In this document: piece after piece, positions 48,353 to 58,072 of the stretch
Numbering within the stretch: the first letter of the stretch is position 1
Layout of the letters: each line of letters begins with the position of its first letter
Source: Corythoichthys intestinalis
Lineage: Eukaryota; Chordata; Actinopteri; Syngnathiformes; Syngnathidae
Direction of reading: 5' to 3'
Assembly: GCF_030265065.1 (NCBI RefSeq)
Contig: NC_080400.1
Location: forward strand, 54,172,001-54,236,000
Length of the DNA stretch: 64,000 bases
Program-made: the position numbers and the translations under genes
Notes under the pieces: generated by a model
What the model was told of the DNA's origin: nothing
The model's database searches: none
What the model saw: only the letters and a program-made list of their open reading frames with translations

Positions 48353-51300
48353 TCACCGTGGAGCTCCGACAGCCCCGTCCAGTTGGGCCCAGGCGATTCT
48401 TCTTTGCGGCTGTGTCCTTGGCTTGCCGCCTGCAGCCGCCATATTTGCTGCAGCCAATCGGAGCACAGCCGCGGGGGGGATCTGCCTGTTCCGCCTCACC
48501 AGCAAGTTTCTGGAGGTCCAGATGGCGTCTTTTATGGCGGCCAGGGTGAGCCACTGATTTTCAAACTTCTCCTTCGGTACTCGTGAGCGGCTCACCCCGA
48601 AGAGCACAAGTTGTGCATTGAGGACCTCCCTAACCGGCAAGTCCGGGAATTGCAGGTTGTCGGTTGTCGCCCACAGGTCTGCCGCAGCGCTGCACTCCCA
48701 GAGGAGGTGCCTCACCGACTCAGGCGCGCCACAACCAGGTCGGGGGCAAGTTGAGTGCGCCGCCATTCCTCGGGAGTGCATGACGGTCCTGACTGGGAGG
48801 ATCTCGTGGGCCACCATCCACGATAGGTCTCGTAGTCTGTTTGGAAGTGCGGGGTGGTTCACGTGGCGCCAAACCGTTGTGGGCTCGCCTATTGCAAGCC
48901 CGCGCACTGGACTCAGCGGATCCCGCTCCTGCACAACAGAAATCAGAGCTTTGTGATTTTTTAAAACATTAAAATCCTCTTTCTCTAGTTTAAAATGTTT
49001 TAAGAAATTCTTTATAAAAGCATAAGGTGGTGGCAGTGGGAACGCGACCGGCAATCTTTGGTCTGTGGCCAACAATTTCAGGCTACGCAGGTAGGAGCCC
49101 ATCCAGAATCTGGCCATCGCTTGACTTTTCGGATTACTGCATGGGCCCAATGCATTCAGGAAGTGCAGGGACACATACAGGCTCCCCAGGAACAAGTGGA
49201 GGTCTGGCACTCCTTTTCCACCTTTTTCTTTTCTTCTCTTCATGGTGTCTCGCCTCACCCTCTCCCACTTGGACCCCCAGATAAAACGGAAGATGGACCG
49301 GTCGAGATCTAAAAGAGTATTTCTCCTTGGGGTAAAAACAGAGCTGATTAGTAAAAGCAGTGGTAAAATAACAGCTTTAATAATAAGAACTTTTCCTTCA
49401 ATAGTCAATTGTCTCGTTCCCCAAAAACCCAGTCTCTTCCTCACTTTCCCTACCACGTCTACCCAATTTGCATCCCCTCCCCCATCCCTGCCAAATTTAA
49501 TCCCCAGTATTTTTTGATCAGTCTGTGACACTGTCAATGTCAGTCCTGTCTTCTCTGTCGTTGTCCATGGTCCATAAAATTGGGCTCTGGTCTTATCTCT
49601 GTTCAGTTTTGACCCAGAGGCCCGTCCGTACCAGTCAGTCAAGTCCAGCGCTCTGTTGACAGATAAAAGGTCCGTACACAAGATATTTACATCATCCATG
49701 TATAAAATGCATTTTGTTAAAAGTCCTCCGCCCCCCGGGATTTTCACCCCCTTGATCAGATCGTCCCTTCTCAACATCTGCGCCAATGGTTCTATGCATA
49801 GAACATAGAGAAGGGCAGATAACGGACACCCCTGACGTACACCGCAGTTGATGTTGACTGCTTTTGTCAAATTCCCATTAACCACAAATTTGCTGTTAAT
49901 GTCCCGATAGAGCAATCCCACCCACTCTATGAACCTGCCAGGAAACCCACATTTTTGCAGTAACCTAAATAGGTACTGGTGCGAGACCCGATCAAAAGCC
50001 TTTTCAAAATCTAAATTTAATACTACAAGCCGCATATTTCTGTCTCTCGCATAACAGATGGTGTCACGGATCAGCATGAGGCTGTCCGTGATCTTCCTTC
50101 TCGCAATGGCGCAGGTTTGATCCGGGTTGATCAGTTCTCCTAAAACCACAGACATGCGTGCCGCTAAAATTTTACTAAAAAGCTTACAGTCAAAATTTAA
50201 AAGTGTAATCGGTCGCCAGTTTTTAAGATCAGTCTTATCCCCCTTTTTGTGCAATAAAGTCACTATCCCTAATCTAAAACTGTCTGGAAGCAAACTATTT
50301 TTGTCAAAGTCGTTAAAGACTGTAATCAAATCCGGTGCTAAAATGTCCCAAAAAGTCAGATAAAAGGCAAGGGGGAGTCCGTCCTCTCCAGGGGCCTTGC
50401 CTTTCTTAAAATTTGCGATGCATTTGCTCGCTTCGTTTACAGTAAAATCCCTTGTTAACAGCAAATGATCCCCCACTTGGCGCTCCATACAATCTAAAAC
50501 CTGTGTCACAATCTCCTCTTGAATTTTTTTCGTGTCATAAAGCTTTTGATAAAAGGTTTCGACTGCTCTACTTATTTCACTATTTGTTTCCATAAAAACG
50601 CCATTTTCATTTTGCAATTTAAAAAGTCCTCCACTTTTATTCGCAATTCTTTTAAAAAAGTAGCGGGTGCATCTCTCCCCTTCTTCAATTTCTCTTTCCC
50701 TGCTTCTAAGTATTACCCCCTTACTTTTAATTTCCGCCAAATTTGTCAATTCCGTTTTGACCTGCTTTATTTCTTCACTAAAATCAATCCCCTTTTGTGC
50801 CAAGTTAAAATACCGTTGCAGTCTTTTCTGCAGTCCCAACATGCATCTCATTTCCTTTTTCTTTTTCTCACTTCCTACTCTTTTAAAAAACATCTGTGTC
50901 CTACCTTTCACCATTTCCCACCACCGTGCACGTGAATCAAACAAGTCTTGGAGAGTCTGCCAGTCTCTGTACTGCTCCCTGTACTGATCAACGACTACCT
51001 CATCCTTGAGCAGGGAGCAGTGTAGTTTCCATAAACCTTTTCCCATCGTCACCTCAGAATTCAGTGAAAGTGTGCAGGAAAGAAGCAAGTGATCTGAAAA
51101 AAAAGACAGGAATTAAACTAACATCCACCGGTGACCAATCACGTGCAAATATATAGTCAATGCGAGAAGCTCTGGTATTATCGCTATTAAACCAAGTAAA
51201 ACCATCGTCTCGCGGGTGCACGGTTTTAAAACAATCTTGTAAATTAAAAACCCGGCAAATGTCTTTTAATAAAACTGATGTTTTATCAATTTTAAAATCC

Positions 51301-51773
51301 TCCCCGGCTCCCTTTCTATCCCCTCCATTTAAAATACAATTAAAATCACCTCCTAAAATGAATGGTGCCCGACCCAACATGTGCGGTTGCAAATTTTCTA
51401 AAAGATCATACCTGTCATGTTTATCATTAAAACCGTAAATGTTTATGATATTAAAATCCTTTCCCATAAAAGTCAGTTGTGCTAAAATTGCTCACCCGTC
51501 ATTAACTATTGAACTATGTTTAAAATTAATGTGAGAATTATTAATTAAAATGGCAATTCCGTCGTTTTTGTTTTCGTTTGAGCCGCTCCATATTGAGGGA
51601 TGCGGCCACATATCTTCCCATTGTTTGTAATTCTTTAAAAAGGGCAAGCCACATTCTTGAATTAAAAACACATCTGATTTAACAGTTTGCAGGAAGGATA
51701 AAACACTCTGGGCTCTAATCTTTGACTTTACACTTCTCACATTTAAAGTTGAGAAGGTAAGAGTCACAGGCAT
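48353..51773 (-). pseudogene. LINE ORF2: APE endonuclease + reverse transcriptase, nearly intact
   Basis: Starts at an ATG at 51773. APE motifs in order: FSTLNVRS, IQECG (catalytic Glu), GGDFN and RIDYIFA. An in-frame TGA at about 51492-51494 and a one-base gain in a T8 run near 51100 (just at the SDH motif) break the endonuclease part. From 51088 an uninterrupted 911-codon frame covers RT: GKAPGEDGLP, NWRPITLLN, LDFEKAFD (about residue 359), GVRQGCPLSALLY and YMDD (residues 463-466 of that frame). A C-terminal CxxxxC..H....C motif (CPRPGC..VRHLLWEC) is typical of L1/Tx1. The enzyme nicks the target and primes cDNA synthesis there. Confidence 0.93.
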
Positions 51774-51851
51774 GATTGATAAACCTCACTCAAATTTGCA
51801 ATAATTTAGACACAATTCACTTAAAAGGGGATTCAGAGTAAAAACCTAAAA

Positions 51852-52220
51852 TCAAGTTGCAGCCAATTGTGCTTCTATTTCTTTTGATTGTGGCTCCTCT
51901 TTTGGCTCAACCGGAGGGGGATTGGTTTTGCTTTTGGCATTTCTCGGCGTTGGCCTCTCCCGCATCCTTGCATTAAAAGTTTTCCGTTCTTTTGGCGTTG
52001 ATTGTAAAACAATGTTTAAAAAGGACACTTCATTCGGTGAGTCTGATGGAAAAACCCGAGCTTCGTCACCTGAGCTGGTAGAGGACACAGGTCTTCCTTT
52101 CTTCTCTGTGACCAGTGGAGAATTGGGCGATAGCTCAGATGCCAGCCTTTTACCATTTTGTGCACAAGGGATTTGTGTTTCCTCACTCTCAAACTGTATC
52201 ATTCTCTTGTGACCTGGCAA
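51852..52220 (-). pseudogene. Probable C-terminal tail of LINE ORF1, out of frame
   Basis: About 120 codons rich in Ser, Pro, Glu and Lys, overlapping the end of ORF1 by about 30 nt in a different frame, with no proper start codon. Such low-complexity tails are common at ORF1 C-termini. I infer a single frameshift near 52200. It could instead be a chance open stretch. Confidence 0.55.
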
Positions 52221-53109
52221 TTATTTCTTCCGAGCTCTCCATTGGTGGGACCGAAGGGGGCTCCTCCCCCTTCTCTTCCTCACCTGGTCCCTCTCCACCA
52301 ATGACAGATTTTGGCGGGAGATTTGAATTTCCCGCCATATTTTCAATTATTTCGTTTTTATTTGACGTTCCTTTTCCGGCCTTCAGTTTGTTGGCAAAAG
52401 ATTTTGGGCAATTTCTGAAGAGATGGCTTGATTCTCCACAGAGATTACACTTTCTGCCACTGGTACAATCTTCAAAAGTATGACCAATTGCTCTACATTT
52501 TTTACAAATGATCTGTACGCAAGCTTCTGCAAGGTGCCCGTGCTCACCACACTTGTGGCAGAGCTTGGGTTGACCTTGGTAATGTATGTAACCACGGTTT
52601 TCCCCCAAAACTATCATTGATGGGAGCTGTTTCAGGCCCTGGAAGCCCTGGGGGTCTTGCCATTGTTGAATGGGGACCCTCCAGGTGCAATTCCAGATGC
52701 CGTCCTCATCTCTCACCTTCATAGCCTGGCCTTTCACCGTGCAATATCTACCCAGCCAAAAACAAATGTCATCTGCACTCACCGTCTCATTGAACATTCG
52801 AACAATAACTGTTTTTGCAGAATTGTCAGTCAATTTCTCAACATTGAATGCAGATAACTGGGTTTTAACACTCTCGTAACGAGACCAAAATTCACGCAAG
52901 TTAACAGCCGTGTTAAAACTAACATCAAAGCCTTTGTTGAAAGGCAGAGACAAAATACAATTCAAGTCATCTGGCCTGAATGCCAGTATGTGCTGAATGA
53001 ACTTCCTAGAGAAGTCAAGTCGAGACACAACTATACATTCAGAACCAGTTGCCTTGTATGTGAAGCGCACGCTGTGGTGCCTCCGCATGCCAGCATGGAT
53101 AACTGACAT
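52189..53109 (-). CDS. LINE ORF1, nucleic-acid-binding protein with three zinc knuckles
   Basis: 306 aa from an ATG in a good context (CCACCATGT). The ORF is open about ten codons further upstream, but without an ATG. Residues 1-180 are a globular part I do not recognise in detail. CCHC knuckles lie at residues 184-197 (C184, C187, H192, C197), 202-215 and 221-234. A Lys/Gly/Glu/Pro-rich tail follows. By analogy with other Tx1/L1 elements it binds the element RNA. The tail appears cut short by a frameshift, since a compositionally similar stretch continues in another frame at 51852-52220. Confidence 0.85.
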   Translation of the reverse strand: MSVIHAGMRRHHSVRFTYKATGSECIVVSRLDFSRKFIQHILAFRPDDLNCILSLPFNKGFDVSFNTAVNLREFWSRYESVKTQLSAFNVEKLTDNSAKTVIVRMFNETVSADDICFWLGRYCTVKGQAMKVRDEDGIWNCTWRVPIQQWQDPQGFQGLKQLPSMIVLGENRGYIHYQGQPKLCHKCGEHGHLAEACVQIICKKCRAIGHTFEDCTSGRKCNLCGESSHLFRNCPKSFANKLKAGKGTSNKNEIIENMAGNSNLPPKSVIGGEGPGEEEKGEEPPSVPPMESSEEIIARSQENDTV

Positions 53110-53281
53110 GGTGGAGGCACCACACACCCAGAAATACACTCAAAAAAGACTTTCAGTACCTACAATTCAGTTTTCTGATGGCAGGTCCTGAAAAACGCTA
53201 TAAACAAATATGCTCCTCAAGGTGAGAATACTCAGTGCCACGACAGGCAAAGAAAATCCCCACAAACAGAGGCGATCGCAG

Positions 53282-53307
53282 TCTTAGCCAAAAGGCCGAG
53301 AAGCGAT
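53282..53307 (-). pseudogene. rnu2: U2 snRNA gene of unit 17, 5' part (nt 1-26)
   Basis: The first 26 nt of U2 up to CUAAGA, followed at once by LINE 5' sequence (CTGCGATCGCC). With its promoter retained to the right, U2-initiated transcripts would run into the LINE 5' end. That is how target-site-specific elements in RNA genes may gain transcription. Confidence 0.93.
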
Positions 53308-53740
53308 AACCACAAACTGGCACGAGGGACAGGCTCATTCCAACCAATCCGGCCTAAAGTTATGGTCACACATGTCAAACGACAAAAGCAACACACATAC
53401 ACAAAAAAACTAACAAGACGGTCCAGCTGCGGCCTGCAGTCGTCACAGGGGGCGCGGTTGGCGGATGACAAACGCTTGATCTGATTGGTCGTTGAAAGCA
53501 AGGGAAAAAAAGCTCAAGCTGGTCAGAAGAGGAGACCCAAAACCATTCGTTCCTCCAGCATCTAATTTTAGAACTAGTATAGTCATCCTTTAAATTCATA
53601 TGGTTAATTTTTGGCTAGGATTATAAAAGTCATAATGTTCCAAGGTCTAGTGAAGTTTAGTTGTGAAACCCCTTAAGTTAAGTTTAGAGTGAATCGTGGG
53701 TAATCAATTTCTTAGCCCCTCACACCCCAAGCTGTACTAT
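53308..53740. repeat. rnu2: Last array spacer: U2 upstream region of unit 17
   Basis: Matches 2135-2566 of unit 1 with scattered private changes, and includes the U2 PSE position. It ends abruptly after CTGTACTAT, one to two bases before the 18-bp palindrome of other units, at the inverted repeat of an ISL2EU-like element. Confidence 0.93.
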
Positions 53741-53838
53741 AGACCCTACTCACCTATGTCACAAAATGACGTGTCGCTGTATTCGGCCGCCATATTGTCC
53801 GTATTTTTTAGACTTATTCTCATTGTTTTCAATTAGCC

Positions 53839-54190
53839 ATGCAAGTTATAGAGCAATTCATGGAAGCCCCGGTGTTATCTGACGCTGTAAACTCATTGGA
53901 TGCGTTGCATAAAAGGCGGTATGTGGAAAAGCTTCAGTGTATCCATTCGCCAGATCCATATTTGATGCCTAAATCGATGTTTTTCGACCCGCTGTCTTCG
54001 CCGTCTTTGCCTGACATCTGCTAGCTACCCTGATATTTATAACTATCTTGTCCACACAAAATCAGCCTATTCTCACGAAAGTTTGAAAAACTTTAAGAGC
54101 TTGGAGGCTTATAAATAGTTTGTTGCTGTTTGGGTGAAACAGGTCCTCGTCCACGAAAATTCGGCAGGAATCTATCGTGTGCTCCGGAAG
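53839..54190 (+). pseudogene. ISL2EU-like copy A: first exon of the YqaJ-associated protein
   Basis: ATG at 53839, then a frame with SPDPYLMPKS and, further on in broken form, YPDIYNYLVHTKSAYSHESL. It ends at a consensus splice donor (AAG|GTGAGT at 54190/54191). Such N-termini occur in fish proteins with SWIM/YqaJ nuclease domains carried by transposons. A frameshift and stop near 54022 and another stop near 54116 break it, and the downstream exons are absent. Confidence 0.6.
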
Positions 54191-54593
54191 GTGAGTTACG
54201 AAATTTTCAATTCAAAATCTTTTGTTCTTGCTAACATCCACTGTCAAGTCTAATGTATTTCATGTCATTTATCAATGGAGCTAGGGCTTTTAATGTTTAT
54301 ATGGTTTAGCGATAGCACTCTCACTACATACATATATAATACGTAATAAATACGAAGTGCGATAGCACTACTCCAGATTGTCCCTAGTTGAATTTATTTT
54401 TTGGCTTTTGACCTCAATAGTGAAATTGTAAATTAATTGTATGACAACTGTCTGATTATCCCCTTATAATTATATATTTTCAGGTAGTTCAATCACAACG
54501 TCTGAGTGTATGTTTTCAGCGATTAGCCTAGCAATAATCTTAATTGTGGTTGTCAGCCCAAAACCCTCTAAATATATATTAAATGCATCTTAC

Positions 54594-54771
54594 CAGATAT
54601 ACAATGACTACTACATAATCTGTGGTAGTCGTCTGGAGCCCACTTTTCTCGTCGAATTGCAGCAGTCAATCTCAGTCTCCTCTCCGGGTCTCTCGGAATA
54701 CAGTAAAACTTCAAGTCTCTCCGTCTATCTTCTCTGTTTTTGCAACCGACTGCCACACACGACTTCACCAT
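54594..54771 (-). pseudogene. ISL2EU-like copy A: THAP zinc-finger exon of the transposase
   Basis: From ATG at 54771: MVKSCVAVGCKNR, then KFYCIPRDPERR, WAPDDYHRLCSSH and ISGK, i.e. the C2CH THAP DNA-binding finger. It ends at a splice donor (CTG|GTAAGA). No later exon or catalytic domain exists in the element. THAP fingers also occur in P and Kolobok transposases. Confidence 0.7.
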
Positions 54772-54978
54772 TTTGATTATTAATGTTAACGAGCAGAAAA
54801 ACACGCCATAATAGGAGGAATTTACGAAGCGCTAATGCATTAACATGACGAGTAGACGGACAACATGGCGCGGGGGCGTGGCTGTGACGTCACGTGAGTA
54901 CAAAATGACGTGTCGCTGTATCCGGCCGCCATACTGTCCGTCATTTTTTAGCCCTATCCTCAATGGTTACATTTAGTC

Positions 54979-55326
54979 GTGCAATTTATAGAGCAATTCA
55001 TGGAAGCCCCGGTGTTATCTGACGCTGTAATCTCATTGGATGCGTTGCATAAAAGGCGTTATGTGGAAAAGCTTCAGTTTATCCATTCGTCAGATCCATA
55101 TTTGATGCCTAAATCGATGTTTTTCGACCCACTGTATTCGCCGTCTCTGCCTGCCATCTGCTTCCCTGATATTTACAACTATCTTGTCCACACAAAATCA
55201 GTCTATTCTCACGAAAGTTTGAAAAACTTTAAGAGCTTGGAGGCTTATAAATACTTCGTTGCTGGTTGGGTGAAACGGGTCCTCGTCCACGAAAATTCGG
55301 CAGGAATCTATCTTGTGCTCAGGAAG
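54979..55326 (+). pseudogene. ISL2EU-like copy B: first exon of the YqaJ-associated protein
   Basis: Open through the whole exon, with SSDPYLMPKS, FPDIYNYLVHTKS and SLEAYKYFVAGWVKRVL, up to the donor AAG|GTGAGT at 55326/55327. Its first codon is GTG where copy A has ATG, so the start is damaged. The best preserved of the three copies. Confidence 0.6.
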
Positions 55327-55729
55327 GTGAGTTACGAAATTTTCAATTCAAAATCTTTTGTTCTTGCTAACATCCACTGTCAAGTCTAATGTATTTCATG
55401 TCATTTGTCAATGGAGCTAGGGCTTTTAATGTTTATATGGTTTAGCGATAGCACTCTCACTACATACATATATAATATGTAATAAATATGAAGTGCGATA
55501 GCACTACTCCAGATTGTCCCTAGTTGAATTTATTTTTTGGCTTTTGACCTCAATAGTGAAATTGTAAATTAACTGTATGACAACTGTCTTATTATCCCCT
55601 CATAATTATATATTTTCTGGTAGTTCATTCACAACGTTTGAGTGTATGTTTTCAGCAATTAGCCTGGCAATGATCTTAATTGTGGTTGTCAGCCCAAAAC
55701 CCTCTAAATATCTATTAAATGCATCTTAC

Positions 55730-55905
55730 CAGATATAAAATGACTACTACATAATCTGTAATAATCGTTTGGAGCCCAGTTTTCTCGTCGAATTGCAGCA
55801 GCCCATCTCGCTCTCCTCTCCGTTACTCAGAATCCGGTAGAACTTCAAGTCTCTCCGTCTATCTTCTCTGTTATTGCAACCGATCGCCACACACGCCTTC
55901 GCCAT
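55730..55905 (-). pseudogene. ISL2EU-like copy B: THAP exon, frameshifted
   Basis: MAKACVAIGCNNREDRRRDLKFYRI is clear from ATG 55905, then the frame is lost within the finger. The splice donor is still present. Confidence 0.65.
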
Positions 55906-56042
55906 TTTGATTATTAATGTTAACGAGCAGAAAAACACGCCATAATAGGAGGAATTTACGAAGCGCTAATGCATTAACATGACGAGTAGACGGACAACAT
56001 GGCGCGGGGGCGTGGCTGTGACGTCACGTGAGTAGGGTCTAT

Positions 56043-57188
56043 ATAAATGGCTTGAGAAGGACCAGTCAGCCCGTCGAGGGGGAACTATTCACAACGAGGA
56101 AAACGCGACGAAGAGAGCGGCAAAATGTCATTGTTTCTGTCTCTTTACTTCAATATTTTTACAGGATATTCTTTTTATCCAAGTATTTTCCCCAATTGCT
56201 AAATAAATGGCATGGTCATGACAAATAACAGTCTTGTGCTAAATGGAATATGAAATAATAAAAATCCATTTATTCAAGACGACATGGCAAAATTACTCCA
56301 TAATGGTTAAAAACTGTCAACTTCACCTTTACTGTCGCACCTACCGAACGATATTTTATGACACCTAAATCGGACATATGTCATTTCCCTTCCCCGGTTT
56401 CGGAGAATGTAAACAAACCAGAAGGAGTGACAGCTAGCCAACATGCTACCCCGAACCGAGTGATGTTTCAAAGTCTTCGAAGCGGAAAATCACACATAAC
56501 TAGCCTGGATTATTTGACATGACGACCCGGTTGTCGACTGTCTTCGCGGATCGGCAAACCCCCCGGCGGAGAGCAATTTACAGTTCGTTCCCCGGAGGAC
56601 GGTTGCTGGAGTTGTTGTGCAGCTAACGTGCTGCAAATGAGCATGAGGAGAGCTTTTTACATGCCTATCAATGATTAAACGTAAGTAGTCCTTTATTTAA
56701 AGGAAGTTTGTAGTGTTTACTTTGTATTCGCTGTATTTGTATTTGACATAAAACAAAACAAGATGTTTACTCACTTCCTCGTAAGTCCAATGGTCCCACA
56801 GTAAATATCCACGGTGAATGGGAACCTTTTGAAACTCCAAAATGGCGCATACGCCTCTCCCGCATACAGAATGATTTTTCTGCAGCCGTTTGGCTGGCGT
56901 GATGCGAAAAATAAACGTATTAATCCGCAAAATCAGCTGAATCCTTCGTCCTCAAACTCAACAGTACACTGTATAGTGAAGAGGACGTCTTCTACCGTAC
57001 ACGTCACAGCGCCCTCCTCCTCAATGCAAGACCGAAGCCGGAAGTCACTCATTTTCATGGCGCGGGATTAAAAAAAACTAAATAAATATAGCGATCGCTT
57101 CCACACACATCCAAGCGGTCCATATCATTCAGGGGCATAAAATACCGCGTGTATTATGAAATAACCATGCTCTTTCGTGTCACATGCA
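56043..57188. repeat. Repeat-derived DNA, probably a truncated TTAA-type transposon
   Basis: No host gene recognised. The right end (CATGCTCTTTCGTGTCACATGCACT) stops at a TTAA that lies inside a relic of the U1 upstream region, suggesting a TTAA-targeting element (piggyBac or Kolobok type). A matching left end is not visible. A minus-strand open stretch (56697-56930) includes GGTTAVGLFVWDHW-like residues, actually RGYLLWDHWTYEEVSKH, with a donor-like GTGAGT; I do not recognise it. 56643-56738 resembles 58780-58882 in the hAT element. Confidence 0.45.
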
Positions 57189-57257
57189 CTTTAAAGAATG
57201 TGCAAAACAATCCCATCATGCATGGCTGCTCCTCCAAACGCTCAGCTGAAACGGTTG
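57189..57257 (-). repeat. Relic of the U1 distal enhancer from the snRNA array
   Basis: 69 bp matching 1390-1458 of unit 1 (66 identical bases by my count), in the same orientation, including the octamer-like GTGCAAAA and the SPH site. The SPH core has decayed (CCCATCATGCATGG). It lies about 3.4 kb past the present array edge, or about 1.1 kb after discounting the ISL2EU-like dimer. Confidence 0.9.
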
Positions 57258-58072
57258 GTTTCAATTTTATAGACGTTTGATTTCAATTTTGAGCTTCAAT
57301 ATTCAATTTTTTTCCCATCAATTGTTTTGCTTTTGTTGATCAACAAAATTGGTAAGTCAATAACACTAAAAGTATTAAAGACAGATGCAGAAAAATAAAA
57401 AAGACAAGAAGCGTTAACTCAAAACAATTCAGCAAAAGGCTGAACGGTTCCAATAGAAAGGAGTCTGTCTTTTCCCTGTATCAATGTTTGTTTTTACAGT
57501 CTCTTTTGGCTGCTTTCTTGTGATCCAGAGGGGGAAAAAATTCTCTGCTGGGCAACAAAAATATGGTGGATCCTACCAGATTGAAGGATGTCAAACCGAA
57601 GTCTCGCGTGCGTTTCGCTCCTGCGTGAGGCACAGTTCAATGGTTCGTCTTTGGATTAGCTCGCCATCTTGTATGCCAGTGTTCTGCCAAAATCTGCTAC
57701 ATCGGCGAAACGTCTACATTAGTCGAATTTAACACCCAAAGTACTACTGCGCGCTCTAAACTTGTTTTGTTTAGATGCATACAGGAATAATGTAATAAAA
57801 AAAATGCCTGCAGAAAATATTTAAATGTAGTTATATCAAATAAAAACTGTTTAAATACGCTACGTGACTAATGTGATCAACTGCTTCAAAGCTAACACAA
57901 AAAAACACAATGGTTAAAAGTATGAGAGGGTAATACATGCAAAAAGTATCTTTGAGGCAGTGAAAAGGTTCTGGATAACTAAATAAAAACAAAAAAGTGA
58001 GTACTCGCCGCTTCTAACCGATGTGCCCATGCGTGTGGATGCATGCGCAAGCGCGCTTAGGATTGTGCAGAA
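57258..58072. other. AT-rich intergenic DNA, nothing recognised
   Basis: Low-complexity T-rich start (TTTCAATTTT repeats near 57260-57330), then unremarkable sequence. No gene, RNA or clear repeat boundary. A phrase GGCGAAACGTCTACAT near 57705 looks repeat-like but I cannot name it. Confidence 0.5.

Larger units (their letters stand above)
48041..53281 (-). mobile_element. Keno-like (Tx1 clade, L1 group) LINE inserted in a U2 snRNA gene
   Basis: A 5.24-kb non-LTR retrotransposon sits inside the unit-17 U2 gene, antisense to the plus strand and in the same direction as U2. It has a short 5' UTR (about 53110-53281), ORF1 with three CCHC knuckles, ORF2 with an APE endonuclease then reverse transcriptase and a C-terminal Cys/His motif, a 3' UTR of about 310 nt with AATAAA, and an A-rich tail (AAAAGAAAAAAA). 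Two ORFs plus APE plus a U2 target point to Keno. The other U2-targeting family I know, Utopia, has a restriction-like endonuclease. U2 nt 27-37 (or 38) are missing at the site, so there is a target deletion and no duplication. About three breaks are visible, so it looks young. Confidence 0.9.
53741..56040. mobile_element. Tandem dimer of a deleted ISL2EU-like DNA transposon
   Basis: Outer ends are inverted repeats AGACCCTACTCAC and GTGAGTAGGGTCT, flanked by AT on both sides (53739-53740, 56041-56042). A TA duplication with slightly shorter ends is equally possible. Two copies lie head to tail, A 53741-54900 and B 54901-56040, about 90 percent alike or better by eye. At the A/B joint both inner terminal repeats are largely lost: GTGAGTA runs straight into CAAAATGACG. 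Each copy has a plus-strand exon of a YqaJ-associated protein type at its left and a minus-strand THAP exon at its right. From memory, ISL2EU elements carry a transposase and a YqaJ-type protein with 2-bp duplications, so the family call is an inference. Confidence 0.7.

Noticed and set aside
48231-48956. Plus-strand open frames of 75-112 codons over the LINE
   Set aside because: They are shadows of the minus-strand reverse transcriptase frame.
48041-53281. Utopia-type U2-targeting element
   Set aside because: From memory Utopia carries a restriction-like endonuclease and a single ORF. Here there are two ORFs and clear APE motifs (GGDFN, RIDYIFA).
54510-54776. 88-codon plus-strand open frame in ISL2EU-like copy A
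   Set aside because: It is antisense to the THAP exon, which has a recognisable zinc-finger pattern and a splice donor.
57484-57732. 82-codon plus-strand open frame in the right flank
   Set aside because: No known domain, no splice or promoter context, and surrounded by repeat-derived DNA.
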